Made by a program: the position numbers and the translations under genes. A stretch of DNA of 64,000 nt from Beverwykella pulmonaria (taxonomy: Eukaryota > Ascomycota > Dothideomycetes > Pleosporales > Melanommataceae): the NCBI GenBank assembly GCA_001599595.1, contig BCHH01000002.1, positions 2,012,053 to 2,076,052 of the forward strand, written 5' to 3'. Below, one piece after another: positions 1 to 11,456 of the stretch. Each line of letters begins with the position of its first letter. Position 1 is the stretch's first letter. The notes beneath the pieces were generated by a model. It saw nothing but the letters and a program-made list of their open reading frames with translations, did not search any database and was not told the DNA's origin.

Positions 1-1420
1 TCACCGCCATCGACAAGGGGTAGTATTTGGTTATTCGCGTTTACATTCACCTCCGGGTTGAACTGGTAGAAAGGGTTGACCCAGTAAGAAACGTCATTAT
101 TCTCGTTTCCGATTTGTTCCAGCTTTCCGGAGACAAATTCTACCACTCGTGGAGGCAATTTGGTATTATTTATCTGCAAGTAGGCTTGGTTGAACAGCGA
201 TGAGGATGTACCCACTACGAAGCCCATATTGTCAAATCCAGATACACAACTCTGATTTTCTTCAACAGAGCCGCGGCTGAAGATCGAACCAATGTATTGG
301 AGAGGGGCGAAGGCGGCAGTAGGAGGATCAAAGGTACCGATTTCCCACGGATTGATCTCATATATACTGGCGTTTGCAAGGATATGTAGTTGATTAGGCG
401 GTCGCTCAATGGCCACAATAATTGGTAATGGTACTTGGGCGGATTGAAAGACACCGTTCTGCACGAGACTCGAGAATGTGTAATCTCCATGTTTGATTAG
501 CAGTAATTCCTCGACTACCAAGTTTCATATCCTTACTAGGACCCCCATTGGTTGCATTGAACAACTGAAATGAGAGACTTCTTCCCCACAGGTCTGTGAG
601 TGTAGTATTAAAGCCAACATCCTCCTTGTTTTCAACCTCGTCGGTGATCTGATCAAAATACTCCGTGGTAGATAACGTCGCCGGCCCTAGATCATTAAAA
701 TGAGTTGCTCTGGACGGAGCGCTCGACGAACCTTTAACAATAGAGTTGTCGAACTGCCAAATTGAATCCGAAGCATTCGGATCCATCCTATACAGCTCCT
801 GCACCGACCTCAACTGGGGTACGTAGAGACTCCCCACCAGCCAACTTCCTCCCGAAAGGCCTGCGAAATAGGTTGCCGCTTGCAGGATTCCACCAACATG
901 ACCAGGTGAGGTTGAATTTGTTGTGATATTGTCAAATGCAGCGATTGCTCCGGCGCCGTTCATGTGAGCTCTCCATCCACCGCCCGATACAGCAATAGCA
1001 TTATTTGGTAAGGTTGTGGCATTATCAGCAATCTTGTCCATGTAGCTGTTAGTGTTGAAGCCGCTGATATTCGCACGGGAAAGGAAGTCGCGAATTGCCC
1101 AAATTGTGTTGTTGCGCCTCTTTTCCAGCCAGTTCGTCTCCTCGGGAGAGATGGATGTCGAGTCTCGGATTGTAGGACGGGGGTTTGGGCAGTCGACTGC
1201 GTATGGAGCATAGCCATAATGATCTGACCTCAACTGCCGGCTCCAGACTGCTTCATTTACTGGACTTTCTTGAAATCCTGCCGATGGCAATCGTGGTGAG
1301 CACCCTTTATATTATTAGGTTTTTTTGGTAGGAAGATTAGATGAAACTTGTACCTCTCTCGTTTGAGGCGAAAGTTAAAACTGTCCAAGAGAAAAGGACA
1401 ATAAGGTATACTTCCATCAT
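1..1420 (-). CDS. Secreted lysophospholipase / phospholipase B, 5' part (runs off left edge)
   Basis: Family role: hydrolyses acyl chains from phospholipids and lysophospholipids outside the cell or at the wall. My model has exons 1420-1354, 1277-537 and 484-<1, with introns 1353-1278 and 536-485. The first exon encodes a hydrophobic signal peptide (MMEVYLIVLFSW...), and removing intron 1 joins it in frame to the mature N-terminus. Removing intron 2 turns an apparent early stop into the continuous stretch NGGPNYTFSSLVQ. Catalytic-type motifs seen are SGGGWRAHMNG (oxyanion-type glycines), the nucleophile elbow GLSGGSW, and near the window edge LVDGG, the position of the catalytic Asp in this family. 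Many N-glycosylation sequons are present. The C-terminal part lies outside the window. The gene looks intact as far as it goes; the family call is firm, the exact isoform is not. Confidence 0.88.
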
Positions 1421-2157
1421 TTTACAGGTTTGGAAGGTTAATTCAGTCATAGCAGGTTAAGGAAACCACGTTTTCAATGGGGCGGCTCCCAACCTATCAA
1501 GGATGTGATATAATATCTACATTTTAGTTTAAGAGGTTAATGTGAATTTTTGAGTAGATGCTTGTTTACATAATTGCTTGCATGCTGCTCGTATTCAAAT
1601 TCACATGAGTTCGGGCTGGGTGTGTAGTAACGCCGAAGCAGTTCTGGTGAGAGACAATCTGTTATTAGCAGGGATAGTGAGGGGCATTTTATCATGTGAA
1701 AGCACACCAATAGATATCTTGCTTTGCGGATATATCACGTCATATGCATACATGTGAAGACGGAAGATTCTGTCCGTACGCAGGAGCGATACGGCGCAAA
1801 GTATGTCTAGCCTGGTATGGGATCACGTGGTTATATCACGTGATACCCGTGCACGGGCGCGCCTCCTTAAATATCGCTCGCGTTTGTACATAGATGAGCA
1901 GAGCAATAACCAGAAACCTGTTGCCCACCCTACTATCCCCGTACGCTGTGTACACCGTACAACTGTCTTATGCCTTGCCGACTAGTGCTCGCACCACTAT
2001 GCAGCTAGCTGTAAGATCCCTATCAACAGATTCCATATTACCAGCCACATTAAGGTTTTAGGATCTATTGTATTCAAAAATCGGGGATTTGCTTGGCGAC
2101 ATCGCTCAATTCTTCGCGACCCGCCATCTTTGCAGGGAAACACACCAATCCAGTGAA
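1421..2157. other. Intergenic, no gene seen
   Basis: Upstream side of the phospholipase gene. I see no credible coding region. Two CACGTG cores lie near 1824-1840, the second inside the palindrome TATCACGTGATA; no function can be assigned. Confidence 0.5.
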
Positions 2158-2760
2158 TCATTGGATGCGCGCTTCGTCCTTCTTTGAGCCGGGGGGACTA
2201 GCAGTAGAGAGACTGTGTGACAACGACCAGCGCCAGTAGAGGCCTGTCTCGTCCATATTGTACATGTAGGGTGCGAGATATATAATTTTAATAGCGCAGA
2301 GGAGGTTTATCTCAGCGTGAGCGGTGATGGAAACAGAAGCGATCTCGCCGTGGGAGGAGAACTGTTTGATGTTAAATCGGCCCTTAAAGCAACTTAGCCA
2401 GCCGATTGAGAAGTGAGGTGGCTCTTTGGTGTTGTACGTAGGGAGCACAATCTATATATCGCGAGCCTTCTCCGCTAGCAATTCACCTAACACTAGCAGG
2501 CCCTTGGCCTCAAATTGCTGTTGCCATGAGAAGAGGATCCTCTCAAGCAAAGGCCACCTGCCCTCACACAATCGGCAGGCTTTATTGCTGGCTGTAGTAG
2601 AGCTATCGAGATGGGCGTATTGATCTTTGAGGGTGTCGGAAATGGAGGCTTGGCCAAGCGTTCTGCCATACTAGCCCTTAAACCACTCAATAATATCCCT
2701 CTGGCGCGGCTTAGGGGTTGTTTCTGTGTAGAAGCGTCATATAGCTTGCCTTTCTGCATC
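2158..2760 (-). pseudogene. Truncated pogo-type (jerky/Fot1-like) transposase relic
   Basis: Reading leftward, one frame interrupted by stops carries pieces typical of the N-terminal half of fungal pogo transposases: a helix-turn-helix remnant (LGQASISDTLKDQYAHLD), then WPLLERILFSWQQQFEAKG and LAEKARDI (CENP-B/Tc5-type DNA-binding domain), then HFSIGWLSCFKGRFNIKQFS and the start of the DDE nuclease domain, YNMDETGLYW, whose Asp is the first catalytic residue. The frame ends after SPPGSKKDEARI, so most of the DDE domain is missing. In-frame stops and truncation make it inactive. Sequence near 2803-2870 (a GGGCAATTTTAGG block followed by AGTGCCGATATATCGG) may be a terminal remnant of the same element. 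Confidence 0.7.
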
Positions 2761-4424
2761 AGATATAGCCCTGGGTGTCATATTTAGGTATTGTTAGTGT
2801 ACTCAATAGGGCAATTTTAGGTGGAGAGTGCCGATATATCGGGGATAGGGCAAAGGGTCAGATTCGCTAGGTATCGAATTTTGCCAAGCTTTAGACATAT
2901 ATGTATACTGCTTACACACACCCCCTTCAGTTTTGAACGCTTGAAGCTAGTGTGATCAAAGGCCATCCCCTGCATTTATCAGGCAGAGCTGCAATGTGTG
3001 TGGGCTTGTCTTGCCGTAGTGCGGTGTTCCGCTTTTTGCCGGCCTGTCAACCACTATTGGTGCGGTTCCAGATTGGTCGATCATAACTGTAGCCAAAAAG
3101 ACGTCTGAGTTATAGAATAGATATATATGTATACGGCTTACAAATTTAATATCATGGTGGCATAGGTACCACTGCGACCATGAATATCTAAGCCGAAGTC
3201 TTTGGGTGTCCCACTCCCTCGGCAAGTGTTTCAACCCAATAAGGGATTCTGCCAAGAGGCCATCAGTGCAGCGTGGGGATCAATATAAATTGGCCTGAGC
3301 TTCTGCACGATCCAGTAACCTAGGCTCGAGCGTCAGTGGGGAGCACCACGTGATATGCTAGCCCTTTATGGCTAAAGTAATACCTCAATAGGCAATTTAC
3401 GCCGTGAATCTGTACCCTTGGTAAATACGTAAGGGCACCTAGATTTGGATCCGTAAGTATAACACTCAGTGCCAAGAATACGGCATACGTACTGATCCCC
3501 ACGATGCATCAGTGCATGCTGATCGGGATCCCCTGCAACGCGATAGGCGACAGAACCCATCAGACCTTGTCCTGGTTTCATTGACTTTGACAGCCATAGA
3601 CCACTCTCACCGGCGAGATTACTATCCGGCGGCCTCTTGCCTGCTGTCCAAGCCCCCCTCACAAGCTGAGGTGAGTTCGCATCTGTACGGAGTTCTTCAT
3701 TGGTTTGGTTTAAAAAACAACCAAGGTGCTTCGCTTGAGTGGGTCAAAATTTCTGTAGCTTATCAAGATCAGCTTGCGGTGTTTATGCTTCGAAATGCCA
3801 ATGTGAACCCGTGAACCATTTTCAGGTGTTGTTTTGGGTGTTAAGAACAGCAAGGAAAACAGTTCGTATGACAAGATTCTTGAAGGTAGGAGAGTGGTAC
3901 GTTGATAGTAACTATGAGAGTTTTGCAAACTAATTCAACTAGGTTCCTCGGCGGACCTAGACCTGGACTACCGGTATCCTGTATCCCTATAGTTGAACTC
4001 AAAAATGTTGGGAATGATACACGATAATGCGGGGTGTCCGAACGTGGGTTCATGGATAATTCAGGGGTAACTGTATCAGCTCGTGCATCCGTGCGAGCCT
4101 TGGCAGGAACCCCTTATAAGGCTTCCATCCCGCCTCACTCTAGACAGTAGCACAGTAGACAAATCAAGATCTCCTGCCTGCTCAACCCCCGTGTACGCCT
4201 ACGGGCGTACTTCGTTCGATCGAACCCCGGTCAACCGACACGGGGTTTAATTGTAAACAAGCTGGATCTAATCCCTGAAGCCACTCCTTCTAGACTGCGC
4301 ATGTGAAATATAGTCAGATGTCAGACTATATTTTGCGTTCATATTGGAAGGTGATCGTAGCATAAAGTAGCTTACTCCGGCCAGTCTATCGTTATTTAGC
4401 AAATCTCGTACCCGATCTGCAATC
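2761..4424. other. Gene-poor intergenic stretch
   Basis: Between the transposase relic and the MARVEL-like gene I find only short open frames without recognisable domains. The 4035-4260 part (TATAAGG box-like motif, direct and inverted GTACGCC/GGGCGTAC motifs) could be a solo long terminal repeat remnant, but I could not find a matching second copy. Confidence 0.35.
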
Positions 4425-5003
4425 ATGGGCACTGGCACTAAAGTCTTCTCTGTTATCCTTCGCCTCAGCGAACTTTGCAGCTCCGTCATCGTTGTGGCCC
4501 TTCTGAGCCGCTTCTTCTACTTGTTTCACCTTGGACCAAATGGTTCTGTGGATGGACGCTTGATATATGCCCAAGTCATATCTTGTCTGGAACTTATATT
4601 TTCAATTATCCTTATTCCTCCCTTCTCCTACTCCTTCTACGCATGGCCCCTTGATGTTGTATTTTTTATCTGCTCAATCGTGGCGTTTGGGCTTCTGGCT
4701 GAGGTAGACAATAGCAGGGAATCAACGTTGCATAGCTGATTTGATACACAGCTCAACAGCTCCTGCTCCTCGTACTGGTATTGGAACTACTGGGGTTACT
4801 ACTGGGGTCGGTTCTGGACCATTGCACCCCGCATTACTATAACGGCCGGCACCGTTGACCATGCGGGTTGTGGAAGCTGGAGGGCTATTCTCGCTTTCCT
4901 TTTCGTGGGAGCGATGACTTGGTTTCTGAGTGCAATGGTTGTGAGTTCCATATTCCACCTTGAAGTATTTCGGGCACCAGCCATATTGATCTGGGAGATA
5001 TAG
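4425..5003 (+). CDS. Small four-helix membrane protein, MARVEL-domain-like
   Basis: Two exons, 4425-4703 and 4752-5003, joined over a 48-bp intron with a branch-like GCTGAT, give 176 residues. Four hydrophobic segments are visible: about residues 10-30 (LSELCSSVIVVALLSRFFYL), 45-65, 70-90 and 130-160 (ILAFLFVGAMTWFLSAMVV). An aromatic block between helices 3 and 4 (SSYWYWNYWGYYWG) appears only after splicing and resembles the extracellular loop of fungal MARVEL-like integral membrane proteins. No signal peptide is seen. Proteins of this type sit in the plasma or vesicle membrane; no specific function can be claimed. The splice junction keeps phase 0, which supports the model. Confidence 0.6.
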
Positions 5004-6163
5004 GGGATTTTTGTCTTTACTAAAAGTCGTGAGGGTCGTGAGACACACAGGACAAGGTAAGAGCAGCTGTTTTGCCGTGACTTCCTCGTACCGCCTTGTT
5101 AACCAATATCAGTACCGTTAAGGAGAAGATTATGCGCAATCACCACCGGGAAGCCGACCTCGAAACCCAACAGTAACGCCGAAGCAAGGATCGATGGTAG
5201 TCAATATTTGGCGTGTATTCGTTGTGAGATATCTCGAGAAAGAGCCACCAAATGCTATGCCTGCTCGTATCATAATTCACGAGGGAAATACTTCTTTGGC
5301 ACCTAGAACACGGCAATTAATAAACCCAATGTTCAAAATTTGCAAGATGCGACTTCCTATAAGCAGGACACCCCGTCACGTGGATATGCCACTGACTAAT
5401 CAGTCCGTTATATATATATCAGCTGTACATATCTCATACACACACATATATACATACACATACACACACTCATACATACAATACACATCTTCAAACTCTT
5501 TCCTCCACACTCCAGCTTACACTTCCAATATGAGATTTCAAAGAATTAGTTTTGCTACCTCATTCTCACACTCTTTTCTTACATGTACCCTAAAGCGCGA
5601 TTACTGATCCGCGTGACGTACGCTTTTGCCGAATTCTGGCCATCGTTATCATTCCACAGCTATCCGAACGGTACCAGACCCTTGAATGGCCATTTACTCT
5701 ATATTTATATGCTGTTTTAACGCTAAAGCAGTACGCATAGTGTTAAATATAGCATATTGTCTTGTCCAAGCCGGCATCTGAAAAAATTTACGGCCCCAAG
5801 TAAGTACCCGAAGAAGTGCATACGGCTATCCGCAAAGGCCCAGGCAATTTTGATGCCAAGGTAAATAGCCCCTCAATAAACGGCCCCACCAACAGCCACT
5901 AATTGGAGGACCAACCTTCTTCTTTGAGCCTAGTTGTAATCACATAATCCAGATTATGCGGTACCAGTATGAGACGACAAGATCACAAACAGATTGCGCC
6001 GCTCGCGGATTCGCGAAACGAGGTTTTAATTGCAGTGTATGATCACTATCTACACATAGGGAGCGTATAAACTAAGAACATATCGAGAAAATATACTGAG
6101 CGCAGGACGCTGAGTGACATCCAATCTTTGCATCCTAGCAATATATTGGGCCAAAGCTTTCCC
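5004..6163. other. Intergenic, AT-rich, with a CA/TA microsatellite
   Basis: No recognisable gene. A CA/TA-rich simple-sequence tract occupies about 5408-5490. A 137-codon open frame from 5194 reads through this tract, has no domain and looks fortuitous. Confidence 0.5.
5408..5490. repeat. Imperfect (CA/TA)n microsatellite
   Basis: Alternating purine-pyrimidine run of TATATA, CACACA and CATACA units on the + strand. Confidence 0.8.
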
Positions 6164-6631
6164 CTAGTAAGCAAGATCGCAGCCCACAATACCATTATAT
6201 TCAGCGCATCCAATCATTGTGTACGCCGGATCCGTGAGGATCTTATTGTGATCGGTTGAAGAGTAGCCCCAGCCTTTGGACTCAGTCTCGCAAATGTCAC
6301 CCAAGCCGGTGGTGTCGGTCACCTCGCAGAGCCAGGCGCCAACGAAAACGTGCTGGAAGTTGTCGGTTAGAACCCCGGGTGTGGGGGCCTGGGCGAGGAC
6401 CTGGGCTAGAGTCCCGGGATTAAGCTCGTGTACCATCACGCCGTCACCGTCCATGACTGTCTTGAGGGCGTTATTTTCCAATGTTGCGTCCCAAGCGATT
6501 GGATCCATTCCCATATTTGCACGCCACTCGTTGATAACATCCATGTAGCCTGGGGTGTCTTCTTGGACGACCGGGGCGGCGAAGGTAGAGCCTGCGAGGG
6601 CAAGGAGAGATAGAGGGATGATGGCGTACAT
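6164..6631 (-). CDS. Small secreted CAP/SCP (PR-1-like) protein
   Basis: Single exon, 155 residues. The first ~18 residues form a clear signal peptide (MYAIIPLSLLALAGSTFAA). The mature part starts a CAP-like fold: YMDVINEWRANMGMDPIAWD, then ENNALKTVMDGDGVMVHELN (His-containing helix), and a C-terminal GWGYSSTDHNKILTDPAYTM followed by IGCAEYNGIVGC. Four mature-protein cysteines could form two disulfides. The canonical CAP1/CAP2 signature motifs are weak, so it is a divergent or sterol-site-degenerate member. Role in the secretome (host interaction or lipid binding) is only inferred from the family. It stands alone in a gene-poor region, common for fungal effector-like genes. Alternative: an unrelated small secreted protein. 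Confidence 0.65.
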   Translation of the reverse strand: MYAIIPLSLLALAGSTFAAPVVQEDTPGYMDVINEWRANMGMDPIAWDATLENNALKTVMDGDGVMVHELNPGTLAQVLAQAPTPGVLTDNFQHVFVGAWLCEVTDTTGLGDICETESKGWGYSSTDHNKILTDPAYTMIGCAEYNGIVGCDLAY

Positions 6632-7246
6632 TTTGAAGTTGTGGCTCGTTTCGACTTCTATGTAAAAATAGCTGGGTTATGTAGGTTGGTAATTCCAAAC
6701 AATTTCTGTAGTAGTGTTGCAGACTGGCAGTTGTATCAACAGAAAATGAAGCCGCCAGAGATCTTGCTCTTATACCTATCACTGTACCGCCTTGTTGAAG
6801 ATTATTCCTGTAAGGTTTGAGGTCGATCAGGCACGCTGTCAGGAGAGAAGCTCACATGTTAATAAAATTTAGGGACAGGACCAGACGCGTCAGCTCCGCG
6901 TTAGTAGTAGGAAATAACTAGCCTGGAGTTACTGGAGCAAGAGTCTAAAGAGATGTTAATGGGGCAATTAGTGAATATACTAAGCGGACTGCTAAGTAAT
7001 TGAACTACGTATTTTCGTCTACTATCTAACTCGGTTGCTGGGACAAGACTGGTTGCGTTCAACAACGCCTACTCCCGCTCTCAGCACGACTGACTTGCGT
7101 CTAACACAAATAAAGAAACATCATATCTAGAGGCCATAGGCTTAAAGCCTCACTGCTTACTAGTGAAAATACGTAGACCCGCGAGTTGGATCTTATTCCG
7201 CTGTGATTCTATTTACCAGTGGTAATTAGGGTTAAAACAGTAGGGT
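6632..7246. other. Intergenic, no gene seen
   Basis: Promoter side of the CAP-like gene followed by AT-rich sequence without recognisable coding or repeat content. Confidence 0.45.
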
Positions 7247-7560
7247 GTGATGATGAGCATGGTCTTCACTATCGTGGATGCCGAAGGCAAATGAAAGGAT
7301 AAGTTGGCTCTATTTCAAGTACACTAAGATAGAGCGAGAAGAGGTTCTCAGGGAGAACGATCATATATACAGAAGGGTATGACCCGGGCGCGGCCCGACC
7401 GAGCATGTCCTGACAGTGTGGCATGGCGTGGCGCGCGCACGTCCTCCGACGTGGTAGAGCTGAAGGTGCGTGGTGGAGCTGAAGTGCGCCACCGCCTCAT
7501 CTGACTCGTGTTCATGTGATGTGGTCGAGCTGCCGAGTAGCACTGTCACATAGGGCTAGA
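7247..7560 (+). repeat. Dispersed repeat, copy 1
   Basis: Aligns by eye with 7873-8150 in the same orientation. Shared anchors in the same order are GGATGCCGA/AGATGCTGA, AACGATCATATATA/AACAATCCTATATA, GAGCATGTCC, GAGCTGAA, TGTTCATGTGA/TGCTCATGTGA and CAGCACTGTCACA-like ends. Copy 1 keeps more C and G, copy 2 more T and A. May be a solo LTR or a non-autonomous element. Confidence 0.55.
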
Positions 7561-7622
7561 CACTACTGTGACAATAACTGTTGTTACTATTACACACACA
7601 TTCATTGCGTGATTGCCCCTGA

Positions 7623-7682
7623 GCCTTTACTGTGCCCTAAGCCTTTACTGTGCCCTAAGCCTTTACTGTGCCCTAAGCCTTA
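7623..7682 (+). repeat. 18-bp minisatellite, three exact units plus a partial
   Basis: Unit GCCTTTACTGTGCCCTAA occurs at 7623-7640, 7641-7658 and 7659-7676 without a mismatch, then begins a fourth time (GCCTTA). It lies between the two copies of the dispersed repeat. Confidence 0.95.
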
Positions 7683-7872
7683 ACTATCCCCATAAGCTAT
7701 ATAGTTGAGCACCTCTTCTTTCCTTTGTTCTCTAGCTTTCCTCTTTGCCAACTACAACCGTTGCACGTAGTCTACTAATCTAGAGAATCTGATGCCTGTT
7801 CCCTTGTAATACGTTGTCCTTGTAACATAGCGATACTAAAGGACATGTGTAAAATATTGTCTATGTAATAAC

Positions 7873-8150
7873 AAGCGCGGTATTTACTATTGTAGATGCT
7901 GAGGCAATAATAGGATAAGAGAGAGAGAGAAGTGGTACAGAGGGCGAACAATCCTATATACGGTGAGGGGCATGGTCCAGGCGCAAGCTGATAGAGCATG
8001 TCCAAATATCAGGACATGGTGTGGCTGATACATCTCATGCCAATGTAATAGTGTTTGAGCTGAATGTGCACTACTATTACGTCTAACTTGTGCTCATGTG
8101 ACGTGTGGTTGAGCTGACAAACAGCACTGTCACAGAAGGAATCTAACTAA
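7873..8150 (+). repeat. Dispersed repeat, copy 2 (transition-diverged)
   Basis: Second copy of the 7247-7560 repeat. Many differences are C-to-T or G-to-A relative to copy 1, for example CACTATCGTGGATGCC versus TACTATTGTAGATGCT, the pattern left by repeat-induced point mutation. Confidence 0.55.
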
Positions 8151-10505
8151 TGGCACGGTATCTACGCTTTACATTAACAGCATTAGTTGATTTCCTAGTA
8201 CAAGAAGAATGAATAGCAGAAGGTTGATGCCTGACACAAGCGCAACGCGCTGCATGTCCTGCGTTGTAATATGGCAGGCGTTGCAGGCGTTGGGAGCATT
8301 GGGAAAACATTGGGGGCATTGGGTGCTCGTGCAATATGGCGACTTGGGATTGGCACACTGGCAACGTTGGGGGCGTGGAAGGCTCGATGCAAGCACGTGG
8401 CAGGGATCGAAGTCCTGAAACTCGGCACGAAACTTTCCCTGATAATGATTCCAATAACACATATTTGAAGAGTTTCACACCTCAAGAAAGATTTAAAGTA
8501 GCTTAATCAACAGATTCCTCTTATTCTTACATACTAATTAGTCTGGGACCAAGTCAATCATTTCATAATCTTCCTCTACTATTTCCAGAATACCGCCCTC
8601 TACTTCTCCCCCTCCCTCTACCTTTATCTCTTTTACTGTTAGCACCTAGCCCCTCTTCCAGATCACATGTGTCTCGATATGATGTATTCGAAACACAGTC
8701 TTTGAGATGGATTGACAATTGAAGGCTTGATCTGGGATGCATCGAAGGTATTTCTCGATGTGGTTTATATGATTCTCAGTCTAAAAAGTGTAGGAGATAT
8801 TCCAATGAAGAAGGATCTCTCGAAGGGCAATCTCAGATGCCGAAAGGACAGTGCCCTGGGCGTATCACAAGACCGTAGCAAGATATCAATCCGTAGAAAG
8901 GATCCTTTAGACTCTCTCGTAACCCCATCCAATGCTTACCACGGTGGGCGAGCAAGAACAGCCCGGCATTCTGGAAGTAATAATCCGCCAATGACCGTAC
9001 CCTCTTTTGAGATGGGGATCAACTTCTTCTAGCCCATATTCCAAGATATGAATGGTTGGCGAAATTTCAGCGAGTGTTGTTGCAACATCGACAACATCCA
9101 TTTCGATCAAGCCACTTCAAGGTTGGGCATTGATGCCGATATGTATCCAGATTTGCTAATTCCAGCAATGGCTTGACCGCATATGGTAGCGTAAGTTCTA
9201 TGGACTCCCAAAAATTGCGAATGACTCTCTGTCGAGGCTGGTCGTACTTGAGATAAGTTTGGAACTTCCGTGATAGGTTATATACAGGTGTCTCGGATAC
9301 CGCTGTAGATAAGGTCAGCTTCCTGGGGTGATGTATTGAAATGTGACTCCCGAGCATGAAAGACATCCTGATCAGGCAGTTTGCGCGCAAAGTAATTTTT
9401 GAAAAGAGTGAGAAAGCTTGTAATTAGCTAGCCGTGCAGCCCGGCTATCGGTAATCAAGGGCGGACATGTTGCCATTTTAGCGACATGAGACAGCGGAGT
9501 ATTGAGATCTCTCGTATATGCTATGCCACTTGCGAACTCGATATACTCGATATCCTCGGCTTCTCCGCGTATAGCATGCTGGCTGCTAGCTTCACTCAAC
9601 AATCGGCTCTTTTTGGTTTCGCTTACATGGCCTATGGTTGGACTTAACAATTACTAGACTTTTATAACGATGTCTGCTTCAAAGCATTGATTCTGTTCAC
9701 AAACCCTTTTTGGAAGCAATATGCTGTGATTTGCTCCTTGTATCCACAGCACTGACCTAGTTTAGTGAGTTGATGGTAAAGTGTAGCTGCAGATGCACTT
9801 TGCATTTCTGGGAGCTTGCGAGCATGCGTAGGACTAGAATATTTTCTCGTCCTTCCTTACGATAAGACGGCGTGAGTTGCTAGAGGCTGGAACTCACCAG
9901 AGATAATTCCCCAAAGACATTATCTGCCAATACCAAGGTGAGGAAGTGTGCAACTAGACGGAAAGAACATTATAGGACACATGAGTCTCCTCATAGAATA
10001 AAAGATTGTGTCTTCTTGTAAATTTGTGTAAGGTGGCACTGCACTTAGGGTGTTGAGAGCAGATAATCAGGGTAGATAGGAGTGCACTGTAGGAGACACG
10101 AATCGCTGCCAAGCCATGTTGGTTGGGAAGCACTAAGAGGCTAATCATATGACTTCCAAGCCAGAAGAAACCCTTTGGGCAGCGGTGGTTGCCACTGGGC
10201 GACATATGGTATAATAGTCCATACAGCAAGCACCAAGAGATTCTGAGCAACAGCTACGGCTGGGTCTGATGATGCTATCGGTCTTTCGCGTTGCCTTCTA
10301 AGGTAGCCTCCAGCACATGGCTCTTTGGCGAACCAGACGTTGTTCTCCCTGTGCCGACCTTGCCTAGTCCGGGACTATTGTTCCTCGCTGTCCTTCTGTC
10401 ATGAATGTTGATATGTGAGAGCTCTGAGTGGGAGGGGACATAATAATATTGCTTGAGGTGCCAGGCTGGTGCTATATACTCGGACATCTGCCCAGCCATC
10501 TTGGT
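8151..10505. other. Gene-poor stretch with decayed coding-like fragments
   Basis: No gene can be supported. On the minus strand between about 9650 and 8700 there are several short frames with protein-like composition (for example FQTYLKYDQPRQRVIRNFW near 9290 and ELANLDTYRHQCPTLKWLD near 9130), broken by stops and frame changes; I read this as an unidentified pseudogene. Near 8275-8360 the + strand has irregular GGCGTTG/GCATTGGG repeats. Confidence 0.35.
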
Positions 10506-10544
10506 CACGTGCCTATCATGTGCCTGTCACGTGAATGTCACGTG
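10506..10544. promoter_or_regulatory. Cluster of three CACGTG E-boxes
   Basis: CACGTG lies at 10506-10511, 10528-10533 and 10539-10544, each within the context GTCACGTG. CACGTG is the core bound by fungal bHLH factors of the Pho4/Cbf1 type. The nearest supported gene start is almost 1 kb away at 11457, so the target is unclear. Confidence 0.4.
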
Positions 10545-11456
10545 TATCAGTCTCAGCTAGCCGGCTGCCCTTCAACAATGAAGAGCGACAGTTCATATTC
10601 AAATGTGTAGGCTGGAGCGGTCGACGTTGCTTGAGTTCGGTAAGAACGGAGTGCGGGCGCGTTTTTGGAACGGGCAAAGCTACCGGTAGCTGGTTGGAGC
10701 GCGGATGACGACGGAGTTGAACGTCGGGGAGGAGTTTGCGGACACTAGGGCTGCTGAAATTGTAGCCCAAACGAGGGGCAGGCATGCGGAAGGAGAGGAG
10801 AGAAAGTAGTGGTGGGTGGGGACTCGATTCTTTGTTGTTTGGAATGACGTCACCAGGTGTCGCATCAGGCCAGCTAAGAAAGTAACATCAAAAAGTCCCT
10901 CCTTTTAGGAGGTGGTATCTCCGCAGCGGGCGGATATGTTTTACACAAAAATTAACACATATATAAATAGTATGGTGGAGTAGAGAGCGCATGAATATTA
11001 TAGTATAATACTTACCTGTTGTAATAGAGCGTATGCTTGAAGTTAGCTAAGCTATGGGTGTTCTGCTGCACCCGGTGTGGGTGTTTACCTCATGTGACGC
11101 GAATTAATGCGACGCCTGGTGACGTTGCGTCGGAGCTTTACAGAGGCTGGCGTGCTGAGCGGATCTCAGAGCCAAGCTAGCCATCCTGAAGTTGAAGGCT
11201 AGCCACGACCTCTGAACTAATATCTTCTTCTTGAACATCTTTTCGTAACACTTCAGACTGGTTTGGCCAGCGATCATTCCCTCCAGTAAGGCGAAACTGG
11301 GCCTGTATCCCCGATTCGTATCTCTCCCCCATCCCTCCACCATAAGCTAGACCCAAGACATCTTGCTATTATTCACGCACCCTACCGCTGCTCCAACCTC
11401 TCGCTCGCTTAACTACAATTTCCAATCCCGCGACCGGACTGCCAGATAAGCTCCAG
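10545..11456. other. Intergenic, upstream of the CorA-like gene
   Basis: Short overlapping frames only, none with a recognisable domain. AT-rich around 10900-11050. Presumably contains the promoter of the CorA-like gene. Confidence 0.4.

Noticed and set aside
406..540. Apparent frameshift in phospholipase B
   Set aside because: A 52-bp GT-AG intron (485-536) with a GCTAAT branch-like site restores the conserved frame, so the gene is intact within the window.
5194..5607. 137-codon frame on the + strand
   Set aside because: Reads through a CA/TA microsatellite and encodes low-complexity sequence; not a credible protein.
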